64,000 nt of DNA from Alphaproteobacteria bacterium (GTDB lineage: Bacteria > Pseudomonadota > Alphaproteobacteria > Caedimonadales > UBA9215). Under the pieces are notes generated by a model. That model searched no databases. It was not told the DNA's origin and saw nothing but the letters and a program-made list of their open reading frames with translations. The translations under genes were made by a program, and so were the position numbers. Positions 18,124 through 26,141 of this stretch are shown one piece after another (within the stretch, counting starts at the first letter, position 1; the number at the start of each line of letters is the position of its first letter). Where the stretch lies: positions 1 to 64,000 of the forward strand of contig JAACSN010000012.1 in the NCBI GenBank assembly GCA_009993885.1, given 5' to 3'.

Positions 18124-19869
18124 ATGAATCCGTTTTCACTATTTTTAGAGCATAGCCGTCATATTACTAAAACTCTCATGGACGAAGGGATCATGCCCCG
18201 TGATGTGCCCCTTGATCGTTTTGTGGTCGAGCCCCCAAAGGAGGCCTCTCACGGTGATCTTGCAACTAATGTTGCCATGGTGCTTTGTAAGTCTGCAAAG
18301 CAAAATCCTCGCGCCTTGGCCGAGCACTATGTGAGACATTTTGCAAAGCATAAAGATGTCGAGTCCGCTGAAATCGCCGGACCGGGTTTTATTAATATTC
18401 GGTTGACGCCTTCTTTTTGGCACGGTCAGCTTTCGACACTTTTAAAAGCCGGAGAAGCCTATGGTGCTTCTGATATCGGGCAAGGAGAAAGTGTTAATGT
18501 CGAATATGTTTCCACTAACCCGACGGGGCCGTTGCATATCGGGCATTGTCGTGTTGCTGTTGTGGGAGACGTTCTGGCCGGCCTTCTTGAAAAAGCAGGT
18601 TATAAAGTGACCCGTGAGTATTATATTAATGATGCCGGGGGGCAAGCCAATGACTTGGCGCGTTCGACTTATAAACGTTACCTTCAAGCACTGGGGCGTA
18701 CCGTTGAAGATCTTGGATCTTATGGCGGCGATTATCTTATCCCTGTTGGAGAATCTCTTGCTAAGGAGGAGGGGGATAAATGGGTCGATAAGCCGGAAAG
18801 TGAGTGGCTTGCAGATATTAGGGCTTATGCTATTGAGGCGATGATGGCCTTAATTAAGCGTGACCTTGCCGCACTCAATATTCACCAAGATGTGTTTACG
18901 TCGGAGTTGGCCATTGTTAAGGCCGGCCGTGTTGAAGAGGCTATTGAGGATTTGACACAAAAAGGTCTCATTTACAAAGGGATTCTCGAGCAACCCAAAG
19001 GGCGCGAGATTGAGGATTGGGAGCCTCGTGAGCAAACCCTTTTCCGTTCCTCCCAATTCGGGGATGATGTGGATCGTGCCATTAAAAAATCCGACGGGAG
19101 TTGGACTTATTTTGCCGGCGATATGGCCTACCATCTTGATAAACTAAAGCGAGGTTCTCCAAAGCTTATTAATGTTTGGGGTGCTGATCACGGGGGGTAT
19201 GTTAAACGTTTATCTTCTGCGGTGGTTGCTTTGAGCAACGGGGCGGCCGAGGTTAAATGCATCTTATGCCAGATGGTGCGTTTTATGGTTAACGGCCAAG
19301 CTCTTAAGATGTCAAAGCGAGACGGAAATTTTATTACCGTTGATGAAGCCGTTGAAAAAGTGGGTCTTGAGGCGATGCGTTTTCTTATGGTTTCTCGGAA
19401 AAATGATGCCTTTCTTGATTTCGATTTTGAAAAGGCTGTAGAACAAAGTAAAGATAACCCTGTTTTTTATGTTCAATATGCTTATGCAAGGTGTCACTCT
19501 ATTAAACGTCATATTTTAGAAACATTCCCGAACCTTGATTTAAGCCTTCTTTCGTTGTCCGATATTTCTTTGGAAGGTCTTGAGTCGGAAGAATTTTTGG
19601 CTCTTATTAAAAAACTTTCCGAATGGCAGCGAATCATTGAAATGGCAGCAAGAACGTATGAGCCTCATCGCATCACCTATTATCTTGGCGAGCTTGCCGC
19701 AGACTTTCACGGTTTATGGAATAAGGGAAAAGAAAATTTCCATTTGCGCTTTATTGACCCTGAGAATCAAGAGTTAACGCAAAAGCACTTTGCACTTGTG
19801 GCTGCAGTTGCTACAGTAATCGGGTCAGGTCTGAATCTCTTGGGGGTAAAGCCGCAGGAAAAAATGTAA
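18124..19869 (+). CDS. argS: Arginyl-tRNA synthetase
   Basis: The 581-residue class I synthetase has the N-terminal additional domain (PKEASHGDLATNVAMVL), the HIGH motif in STNPTGPLHIGHCR, INDAGGQ, the KMSKS-equivalent LKMSKRDGN, and the DALR-type anticodon-binding domain at the end (YVQYAYARCHSI). It charges tRNA-Arg. It opens a long same-strand run (argS to secF, then rpmE), with the SPOR gene 13 bases downstream, as in many alphaproteobacteria. About 190 bases upstream carry only the promoter for the divergent erpA. Confidence 0.97.
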   Translation: MNPFSLFLEHSRHITKTLMDEGIMPRDVPLDRFVVEPPKEASHGDLATNVAMVLCKSAKQNPRALAEHYVRHFAKHKDVESAEIAGPGFINIRLTPSFWHGQLSTLLKAGEAYGASDIGQGESVNVEYVSTNPTGPLHIGHCRVAVVGDVLAGLLEKAGYKVTREYYINDAGGQANDLARSTYKRYLQALGRTVEDLGSYGGDYLIPVGESLAKEEGDKWVDKPESEWLADIRAYAIEAMMALIKRDLAALNIHQDVFTSELAIVKAGRVEEAIEDLTQKGLIYKGILEQPKGREIEDWEPREQTLFRSSQFGDDVDRAIKKSDGSWTYFAGDMAYHLDKLKRGSPKLINVWGADHGGYVKRLSSAVVALSNGAAEVKCILCQMVRFMVNGQALKMSKRDGNFITVDEAVEKVGLEAMRFLMVSRKNDAFLDFDFEKAVEQSKDNPVFYVQYAYARCHSIKRHILETFPNLDLSLLSLSDISLEGLESEEFLALIKKLSEWQRIIEMAARTYEPHRITYYLGELAADFHGLWNKGKENFHLRFIDPENQELTQKHFALVAAVATVIGSGLNLLGVKPQEKM

Positions 19870-19882
19870 TAGGAAAAAAGAA

Positions 19883-20983
19883 ATGCAACACTCTAACCCG
19901 TACCAATCAAATTATACAAAGCCGGAGCGCACGAACCCGGAAATTAGCTTCGAACGTGATGCACTTGATTCGGTGCGGAAACTTCGGGCGACGGGTTTAT
20001 CTAAAGGAGGGATCGTAGGAAAATTTAATTTGTCTATGCCCGTTAAAATTAGTGCCGTTGCTCTTATTTTTGCAGGAGTTGTTTTGAGCGTTTGGACCAT
20101 GAAGTCCTCCCGCTCTTTTATGGAAGATGATGATTTACCGACTATTGCAAATGATTTTGGAACCGATTCTTTTAAAGTGGCTCCCGGAGAAGAGGACGCT
20201 ATTCAAGTTCCTCATAGTGACAAAGAATTTTATAGCGAGCTTGAGCCTGCACAACCGACTTACGGTAAAGAAGCGTTTCGGGCAACACCCGAAGCCCCTA
20301 GTGAACAAGTCTCGCAAGAAGCTCTTTTTGTAGAGGCGGGCAAGGTTCCTGAAACTGAAATGATCTCTGAGGAGAGCACAGAAAAAACGAGGGATGAAAT
20401 TTCTGATTCTTCTTCGGATGCAGGGTCTGTTTCCCTATCTGCGCAAGAGGCGAAGGATGCGCATATTACCGTTGTTGAAGCCGTAAATGATGTTTCGGAA
20501 ACCTATAAAGCACCGGCGCCAACAGTTAGCAATAAACCTAAGAAAACTTTGGAAATAGCTCTTGGCGAGACACAACAGCCTGTCGGGAAAGCAGATGCCA
20601 CAAAAGCGGACGTTCAACAAAAGGCACAGCAAGTTGTGGTAAAGACAACAATGCCAACGCCTTCAAAGGTCAAATCTGTTCCTTCTAAAGCAATGCTTTC
20701 GACGACGGTTTCCGGTGCACAAGGTGCACAAAGGGTGTATTGGGTTCAAATTGCTTCCTTGCCGACCCAAGCAGCAGCCCAAAAGGAATGGATGCGCCTT
20801 CAAGGAAAGGCGCCCCAAACTCTTAAGGGGCAAAGTTATAAGACTGTTCGTGTTGATCTTGGTAAGCCTAAAGGGATTCGTTATCGTGTCCATGTAGGAC
20901 CTTTTTCAAAGGCGCAAGCTGTGCAAAAATGCCGAACCCTGAAAGGGTCGAGTTTGGATTGTTTGGTTATTAAGAAAAAATGA
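19883..20983 (+). CDS. SPOR-domain membrane protein
   Basis: The 366-residue protein has a cytoplasmic N-terminus, one membrane segment (ISAVALIFAGVVLSVWTM, about residues 55-72), a long low-complexity periplasmic linker rich in Glu, Ala, Ser and Lys, and a C-terminal SPOR domain (residues ~285-366: YWVQIASLPTQAAAQKEW ... YRVHVGPFSKAQAVQKC). SPOR domains bind denuded peptidoglycan glycans at the division site. In related genomes a nagZ gene usually follows; here a site-2 protease gene comes next. The role in cell division or septal wall binding is inferred from the domain. Confidence 0.85.
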   Translation: MQHSNPYQSNYTKPERTNPEISFERDALDSVRKLRATGLSKGGIVGKFNLSMPVKISAVALIFAGVVLSVWTMKSSRSFMEDDDLPTIANDFGTDSFKVAPGEEDAIQVPHSDKEFYSELEPAQPTYGKEAFRATPEAPSEQVSQEALFVEAGKVPETEMISEESTEKTRDEISDSSSDAGSVSLSAQEAKDAHITVVEAVNDVSETYKAPAPTVSNKPKKTLEIALGETQQPVGKADATKADVQQKAQQVVVKTTMPTPSKVKSVPSKAMLSTTVSGAQGAQRVYWVQIASLPTQAAAQKEWMRLQGKAPQTLKGQSYKTVRVDLGKPKGIRYRVHVGPFSKAQAVQKCRTLKGSSLDCLVIKKK

Positions 20984-21002
20984 TTAAGTGACCTTACCTT
21001 AA

Positions 21003-21701
21003 ATGGATGTTCAAATTTTTGAAATCTTAGCAAATATCCTAATTTATGGTGTGCCGGCTATTTTGGCGATTACCCTTCACGAAGCTGCCCACGGGTATGC
21101 AGCTTTGCAAAAAGGAGATGATACGGCAAAACGAGCCGGACGCCTTTCTTTAAACCCTCTGCGTCATGTGGATCCTTTTGGCACGGTTATTTTACCTGCT
21201 GTTCTTATTTTTACCCAAGCGCCTTTTATTTTTGGGTATGCAAAACCTGTCCCTGTTAATTTTAACGCTTTAAGAAGACCGCGCTTAGATATGGTTTATG
21301 TGGCTGTTGCGGGCCCTGCAACAAATATTTTATTAGCTGTTGTTTCTGCTCTTTTATTTTATACACTCGTTTATATGCCTGTTCCCTTGGCTAAACTTAT
21401 GGAGCAGATGTTGGCTTTTTCCATCAACATTAATGTGCTTTTAGCCGTTTTTAATATGCTTCCTATACCGCCTCTCGACGGAGGACGTGTTGCCGTCGGC
21501 TTTCTGCCGCCTGCTCCGGCAAGACTTCTTTCCTCCTTGGAGCGTTGGGGATTTGTGATTATTATCGGTTCTTTTATGTTGCTTCCCTTTATTCTCTCCC
21601 AAGCGGGTGTTCACTTTAGTTTGTTTGACGTCTTGCTAAGAGGGCCGATGACATGGACAATAAACTTAATAGCCTCTTTAACAGGCATTACAAATCTTTA
21701 A
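21003..21701 (+). CDS. Site-2 protease family (M50) membrane metalloprotease
   Basis: The 232-residue protein has the intramembrane zinc site HEAAH (in ITLHEAAHGYAAL, about residue 26) and the second ligand motif NMLPIPPLDGGRV near residue 155, with five or six membrane segments. It is of the short type without PDZ domains, like the Rip/SpoIVFB-related 'site-2 protease family' proteins found in this place in alphaproteobacteria. Substrates are unknown. It precedes tatA by 12 bases. Confidence 0.88.
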   Translation: MDVQIFEILANILIYGVPAILAITLHEAAHGYAALQKGDDTAKRAGRLSLNPLRHVDPFGTVILPAVLIFTQAPFIFGYAKPVPVNFNALRRPRLDMVYVAVAGPATNILLAVVSALLFYTLVYMPVPLAKLMEQMLAFSININVLLAVFNMLPIPPLDGGRVAVGFLPPAPARLLSSLERWGFVIIIGSFMLLPFILSQAGVHFSLFDVLLRGPMTWTINLIASLTGITNL

Positions 21702-21713
21702 AGGAGATTCCTG

Positions 21714-21995
21714 ATGAGCGTCGGACCGTTACAAATTATTTTAATTATTCTGATTATCCTGTTGTTATTCGGTAAAGGAAAAATATCAAGCTTTATGGCA
21801 GACCTTGGAAAAGGAATGAAGGCTTTTAAAGAGGGTCTTGAAGAGGAAAAGAAAGAAGGGGATAAAAAGGAACCTGTGAAAAACCTAAAAGCCCCTGCAA
21901 AAAAAACGGCTGCAAAAAAAGTGCCTGCAAAAGCAGCTCTTAAAAAAACAGTAGCTAAAAAAGCGCCTGCTAAAAAAACACCTAAAAAGAAATAA
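21714..21995 (+). CDS. tatA: Sec-independent translocase subunit TatA
   Basis: The 93-residue protein has an N-terminal membrane helix (LQIILIILIILLLFGKGKI), the FGKGK hinge and an amphipathic helix (MADLGKGMKAFKEGLEEE). Its C-terminal ~35 residues are an unusual Lys/Ala/Pro-rich tail with repeated AKK and PAKK units, like those in histone H1-like proteins. TatA forms the pore for folded proteins with TatB and TatC, encoded immediately downstream. The tail is not needed in known TatA proteins; here it is long and very basic. Confidence 0.92.
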   Translation: MSVGPLQIILIILIILLLFGKGKISSFMADLGKGMKAFKEGLEEEKKEGDKKEPVKNLKAPAKKTAAKKVPAKAALKKTVAKKAPAKKTPKKK

Positions 21996-22001
21996 CCTCT
22001 C

Positions 22002-22334
22002 ATGTTTGATCTTGGTACTTGGGGAGAAATTCTCATTATTCTTGTGGCGGCTTTGCTCTTAATCGGGCCAAAGGAATTGCCGGATTTATTGCGGGGCTTA
22101 GGGCGTATGATTCAGAAATTTAAACGCTTAAGCTCGGGGCTACGTCGTGAAATTGACCAATATATACATGAGGGTGAGTTTGAAGAATATACCAAGGGGG
22201 CGAATGTTCTCGGTATGATGGGGCAAGATGAAAGCCGTGCGGGCGATGAGAATCTTGAAGAAAAAGAAGCAGGAGGAAAAACTCTCTCTAAAAAGAAAAA
22301 AAAACCTTCTCCGAAAAAGGGGTCTGAAAAATGA
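22002..22334 (+). CDS. tatB: Sec-independent translocase subunit TatB
   Basis: The 110-residue protein begins MFDLGTWGEILIILVAALLLIGPKELP, which carries the Glu in the helix and the GPKELP hinge typical of TatB, followed by a long amphipathic helix (LLRGLGRMIQKFKRLSSGLRREI). The tail ends in a Lys/Pro-rich segment. TatB receives twin-arginine substrates with TatC. The stop overlaps the tatC start by 4 bases (ATGA). Confidence 0.93.
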   Translation: MFDLGTWGEILIILVAALLLIGPKELPDLLRGLGRMIQKFKRLSSGLRREIDQYIHEGEFEEYTKGANVLGMMGQDESRAGDENLEEKEAGGKTLSKKKKKPSPKKGSEK

Positions 22335-23173
22335 CTTCTTCTCGAAAAAGCCCCTCTCAAAAAAATACTTCTAAAGCGGCGAAAAAGACATCTTCTGCAA
22401 CTTCCGATAAAGAAATGCCTCTTGTAGCCCATCTTTTAGAGTTGCGGTCTCGTTTGCTTTGGAGTTTCCTTTTTTTTGTTCTTTCTTTTGCCGTCCTTTA
22501 CCCTTTCTCTCAGTATCTTTTTGCATACCTTGTCACGCCTTTGGCTGATCTTTTAACGGACGATACGGCTTCGGGAGAGGCTCGACGCTTGATTTATACA
22601 GGTCTTCCCGAAGCTTTTTTAACCTACCTTAAAGTTACGCTTTTTGCGGCGTTCTTTGTTTCGTTTCCCCTGCTTGCCATACAAATTTGGCGCTTTATTA
22701 TGCCGGGGCTTTACAAAAATGAGAAAGAAACATTTTTTATTTTCATGGTGGCAACACCCTTATTGTTTATTATCGGCGCCGGATTTGCTTTTTACGGCAT
22801 TATCCCGATGGCTTGGAAATTCTTTTTAAGTTATGAAACGTCTGCTGCGGTAACGGGTCTTGCTATTCGGTTGGAAGCACGGGTGAGCGAATACCTTTCC
22901 ATGACTCTTCAAATGATGATTGCCTTCGGTTTATGTTTTCAACTGCCCCTTGTTTTGCTTCTATTGGCAAAGTTAGGGGTCTTGTCGTCAAGATCCCTTG
23001 CGGAAAAACGCCGCTATGCTATTGTTTTAATTCTTATTGCTTCAGCGGTTTTAACGCCTCCCGACGTTCTTAGTATGATGGGGTTAGCTGTTCCGCTTTA
23101 CGGTTTGTATGAACTTTCAATTTTACTGGTGCGCTTTTTAGGGGCGTCCGACAAAGATCAGGAGAAAAACTAA
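22331..23173 (+). CDS. tatC: Sec-independent translocase subunit TatC
   Basis: The 280-residue protein has six membrane segments and TatC hallmarks: MPLVAHLLELRSRLLWS near the N-terminus (the conserved HLxELR), LPEAFLTYLKVTLFAAFF, FIMPGLYKNEK, and the C-terminal AVLTPPDVLSMM. The first ~30 residues are a Lys/Ser-rich extension before the conserved start, like the tails of TatA and TatB. It recognises twin-arginine signal peptides. It overlaps tatB by 4 bases and abuts serS. Confidence 0.96.
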   Translation: MTSSRKSPSQKNTSKAAKKTSSATSDKEMPLVAHLLELRSRLLWSFLFFVLSFAVLYPFSQYLFAYLVTPLADLLTDDTASGEARRLIYTGLPEAFLTYLKVTLFAAFFVSFPLLAIQIWRFIMPGLYKNEKETFFIFMVATPLLFIIGAGFAFYGIIPMAWKFFLSYETSAAVTGLAIRLEARVSEYLSMTLQMMIAFGLCFQLPLVLLLLAKLGVLSSRSLAEKRRYAIVLILIASAVLTPPDVLSMMGLAVPLYGLYELSILLVRFLGASDKDQEKN

Positions 23174-24463
23174 GTGCTGGATATTAAATGGATTCGTGAC
23201 AACCCGGATTTACTGGATGCTGCTCTTAAAAAGCGTAATAAGCCCCCTTGTGCAGCCGAACTCATTACTTTAGATGAAACTTATCGTACTCTTTTGACGC
23301 AAGTTCAAGACTTGCAGAATGAGCGCAATGTCGTCGCAAAGGCCTTTGGCGAGGCGAAGCGCAAGGGCGAATCTGCCGCTGATTTGGGAGATCGTGCCGC
23401 GGAAATTAAGCAGTTGATTACAACTCTTGAAGAACAATTAGTTAAAGCTCAAAACGAACTGGAGTACCTTCTTGCCGTTACTCCTAATATGCCTCGGGAG
23501 GAAGTTCCCTATGGCGCGGATGAGGCTGACAATCAGCTCATGAAAACATGGGGGGAGATCCCGACCTTTGCTTTCGAACCCAAACGCCATTTTGACCTCG
23601 GAGAGGACTTGGGGCTGATGGATTTTGAAACGGCGGCTAAGATGTCCGGTTCCCGTTTTGTGATTTTGCGAGGGGCTCTTGCAAAGTTGGAGCGTGCTTT
23701 GGCCAACTTTATGTTGGATCGTCACATTGAAACCTATGGATACGAAGAAATTCAACCCCCTGTTCTTGTGAAAGATCAAGCCTTTTACGGCGCGGGGCTA
23801 TTGCCTAAATTTGCCGATAATGCCTTTCAAACAACGGCAGATCACTGGCTTATTCCGACCTCGGAAGTGCCTTTGTCTAATATGGTGAGCGACTCTATTA
23901 TTGAGGAGAAAGACTTACCCTTGCGTTTTGTGGCTCATACCCCTTGTTTTCGTTCGGAAGCCGGTGCTGCAGGGCGTGATACCAGAGGCATGATTCGTTT
24001 GCACCAATTTAATAAGGTCGAGTTAGTCTCTATTACACACCCCGATGAGACGCTTAAAGAGCATGAGCGTATGGTATCTTGCGCGGAAAGTATCCTTGAG
24101 AGCCTAAAGCTGCCCTATCGCCGCATGTTGTTGTGCGGGGGAGATATGGGGATTCAATCTGAGAAAACCTATGATCTTGAGGTCTGGTTGCCCGGAGAAA
24201 ATACCTACCGTGAAATTTCCAGCTGTTCAACATGCGGAGATTATCAAGCACGCCGCATGAAAGCTCGTTTTAGACCCTCGGAGAGCGTTGACGGTAAAAA
24301 AGCAAAGCCTCGTTTCCTGAATACTCTTAATGGTTCCGGTCTTGCGGTGGGGCGTACGGTTGTAGCTGTCCTTGAGAATTATCAACAAGCCGACGGCTCT
24401 ATTATTGTGCCGGAAGTTTTACGCCCTTATATGGGGGGGCTTGAAATCATTAAAAGAAGGTAA
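23174..24463 (+). CDS. serS: Seryl-tRNA synthetase
   Basis: The 429-residue class II synthetase starts at GTG 23174, directly after the tatC stop, giving MLDIKWIRDNPDLLDAALKKR, the usual SerS start. A long antiparallel coiled coil covers residues ~30-100. Motif 2 is FRSEAGAAGRDTRGMIRLHQF and motif 3 is NGSGLAVGRTVVAVLENYQ. It charges tRNA-Ser. The start choice is firm because an ATG-only start would remove the conserved N-terminus. Confidence 0.97.
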   Translation: MLDIKWIRDNPDLLDAALKKRNKPPCAAELITLDETYRTLLTQVQDLQNERNVVAKAFGEAKRKGESAADLGDRAAEIKQLITTLEEQLVKAQNELEYLLAVTPNMPREEVPYGADEADNQLMKTWGEIPTFAFEPKRHFDLGEDLGLMDFETAAKMSGSRFVILRGALAKLERALANFMLDRHIETYGYEEIQPPVLVKDQAFYGAGLLPKFADNAFQTTADHWLIPTSEVPLSNMVSDSIIEEKDLPLRFVAHTPCFRSEAGAAGRDTRGMIRLHQFNKVELVSITHPDETLKEHERMVSCAESILESLKLPYRRMLLCGGDMGIQSEKTYDLEVWLPGENTYREISSCSTCGDYQARRMKARFRPSESVDGKKAKPRFLNTLNGSGLAVGRTVVAVLENYQQADGSIIVPEVLRPYMGGLEIIKRR

Positions 24464-24467
24464 GGTT

Positions 24468-25622
24468 GTGACGAAGACAACTCAGCGTCCCCTTGTTATT
24501 TTTCTTTTTCTTCTTCCGTTGTTGATCATTGGAGGGTGTGTCCCCGACCGTTATCACCCTTATTTTTCAAATACTCCTTTAAGGCAAAATGCGCCTGCTA
24601 TTTCTGTTCAAAAAGGAGATAATTTGTATCAAGTGGCAAAGCGCTATGACGTGACCTTGCGGGATTTGATCGAAATTAATCATTTAAAACCTCCCTATCA
24701 CATTCGGACGGGGCAAGCCCTTCTTTTGCCTCAAAAGCGTATCCATATTGTTAGGCGTCATGAGAACCTCATGTCCATTGCCCGTCAAAGAAATGTTGAT
24801 GTGCACAGCCTTGTTAAGATGAATAATTTAAAACCGCCCTATACAATTCGTGAAAACCAACGCTTGAAGTTGTCTTACCCGACGGTGTCGGAGCCTTCTC
24901 TTCTTCCCGACAAGGCAAAAGGTGCACAGATCAAACAGCGTACACAAGAAATTGATCCCCTTTTATCTTTTAAGCCGAAGGCGACACAAATAAGTAAAAG
25001 AGTGCCGAAAATAGAGCCTCTGCTCCCTTTGGAAAGACAGTCGATCTCTCAAAAAACTGCAGCTGTCCCGGACGATTCATTTGATAGAGAGCCGCCTCGA
25101 AAACCTTTTCGTAAAATTTCACAAAACAAAACGTCAAAAGGAGTGGAAAAAGCGACAGAAAAAAAGACTCAAAAGGCATTGGAAAAACCCGGTAGTTCCT
25201 CTAAGACACAAACGGTTAGAAAGGCAACACCTGTAAAACAGGAGCCGATTTCAAAATTCCAATGGCCGGTGCGGGGTAAAATACTTGCAAAATACGGTAA
25301 GAAATCAGCCGGCTTGCGCAATGACGGCATAAATATCCAAGCAAAAGGAGGGGCTCCTATTAAGGCTGCCGAATCCGGCCAAGTGGTTTATGTCGGTAAT
25401 GCATTAAAAGGTTACGGCAATCTCATTCTTTTAAAACACCGAGACGGCTGGATGACGGCCTATGCCCATGCGCAAAAAACCTTTGTTTCCAAGGGAGAGG
25501 AAATTAAAAAAGGTCAGAAAATTGCTTTGGTTGGTTCGACGGGGAGTGTTAAAACCCCTCAACTTCATTTTGAACTGCGGAAAAAAACACGAACCCTTGA
25601 TCCGTTGCCCTATCTCAAGTAG
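24468..25622 (+). CDS. LysM/M23 peptidoglycan-binding lipoprotein
   Basis: The 384-residue product starts best at GTG 24468, 4 bases after serS. It has a lipoprotein signal (LPLLIIGGC), two LysM domains (ISVQKGDNLYQVAKRYDV and IHIVRRHENLMSIARQRNV), a long Lys/Pro/Thr-rich linker and a C-terminal M23-like domain (about residues 265-384: FQWPVRGKILAKYG, GINIQAKGGAPIKAAESG, YGNLILLKHRDGWMTAYAH). The usual first zinc His of HxGxD is replaced (NDGINI), so it is probably a non-catalytic, NlpD/EnvC-like activator of amidases. ATG 24372 in the same frame lies deep inside serS and is rejected. Confidence 0.85.
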   Translation: MTKTTQRPLVIFLFLLPLLIIGGCVPDRYHPYFSNTPLRQNAPAISVQKGDNLYQVAKRYDVTLRDLIEINHLKPPYHIRTGQALLLPQKRIHIVRRHENLMSIARQRNVDVHSLVKMNNLKPPYTIRENQRLKLSYPTVSEPSLLPDKAKGAQIKQRTQEIDPLLSFKPKATQISKRVPKIEPLLPLERQSISQKTAAVPDDSFDREPPRKPFRKISQNKTSKGVEKATEKKTQKALEKPGSSSKTQTVRKATPVKQEPISKFQWPVRGKILAKYGKKSAGLRNDGINIQAKGGAPIKAAESGQVVYVGNALKGYGNLILLKHRDGWMTAYAHAQKTFVSKGEEIKKGQKIALVGSTGSVKTPQLHFELRKKTRTLDPLPYLK

Positions 25623-25664
25623 GATGTCTCTAACTTTATTTGATTTACCTTGAAAGGAAAACAC

Positions 25665-26108
25665 ATGTTAACACGTATTTTAAGTCTTGCTTTAGCTCTC
25701 TTTATCTTTACGGAGACGGCAAATGCCCAATCTTTTGGGGGTTCCGGAGGCCTTGCAAACTTTTTACCCATTATTGCTATTTTTGCCATTATGTATTTCT
25801 TTATGTTCCGTCCTCAAAGTAAGAAAGCAAAAGAACATCGTGAAATGGTTGCGGCTCTTAAACGTGGCGATCGTGTTGTTGTTGCCAACGGTATCTTAGG
25901 GGTGGTTTCAAAGGTTATTGATGAGGCTGAAATTGCCGTTGAAATAGCCTCGGGTGTTGAAATTAAAGTGGTGCGTTCAAGTGTTTCTCAAGTAATTTCG
26001 AAAAAGCCCCCTACGGAAAAAGAGACTTCTGATAAATCTGCAGTAAAGAAAACAGAGTCCTTAAAGAAAAAAGCGGCTTCTAAAAAGCCGCCGACAGTTA
26101 AAAAGTAA
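25665..26108 (+). CDS. yajC: Preprotein translocase accessory subunit YajC
   Basis: The 147-residue protein has a hydrophobic N-terminus that looks like a signal segment (LTRILSLALALFIFTETANA), then the YajC membrane helix (LPIIAIFAIMYFFMFRPQSKK) and a small cytoplasmic domain (GDRVVVANGILGVVSKV). The C-terminal Lys-rich tail (KKKAASKKPPTVKK) is longer than usual. YajC joins SecDF at the Sec channel; secD and secF follow directly. ATG 25665 has an upstream AAAGGA RBS; a TTG at 25650 in frame is less likely. Confidence 0.93.
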   Translation: MLTRILSLALALFIFTETANAQSFGGSGGLANFLPIIAIFAIMYFFMFRPQSKKAKEHREMVAALKRGDRVVVANGILGVVSKVIDEAEIAVEIASGVEIKVVRSSVSQVISKKPPTEKETSDKSAVKKTESLKKKAASKKPPTVKK

Positions 26109-26141
26109 TAGAGTCTGATTTCTAAAAGAATAGAGTTAAAA

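Noticed and set aside
22112..22432. A long minus-strand frame across tatB/tatC rich in Phe/Arg/Ser
   Set aside because: It is the antisense shadow of the Lys-rich Tat tails and has no independent signal or RBS.
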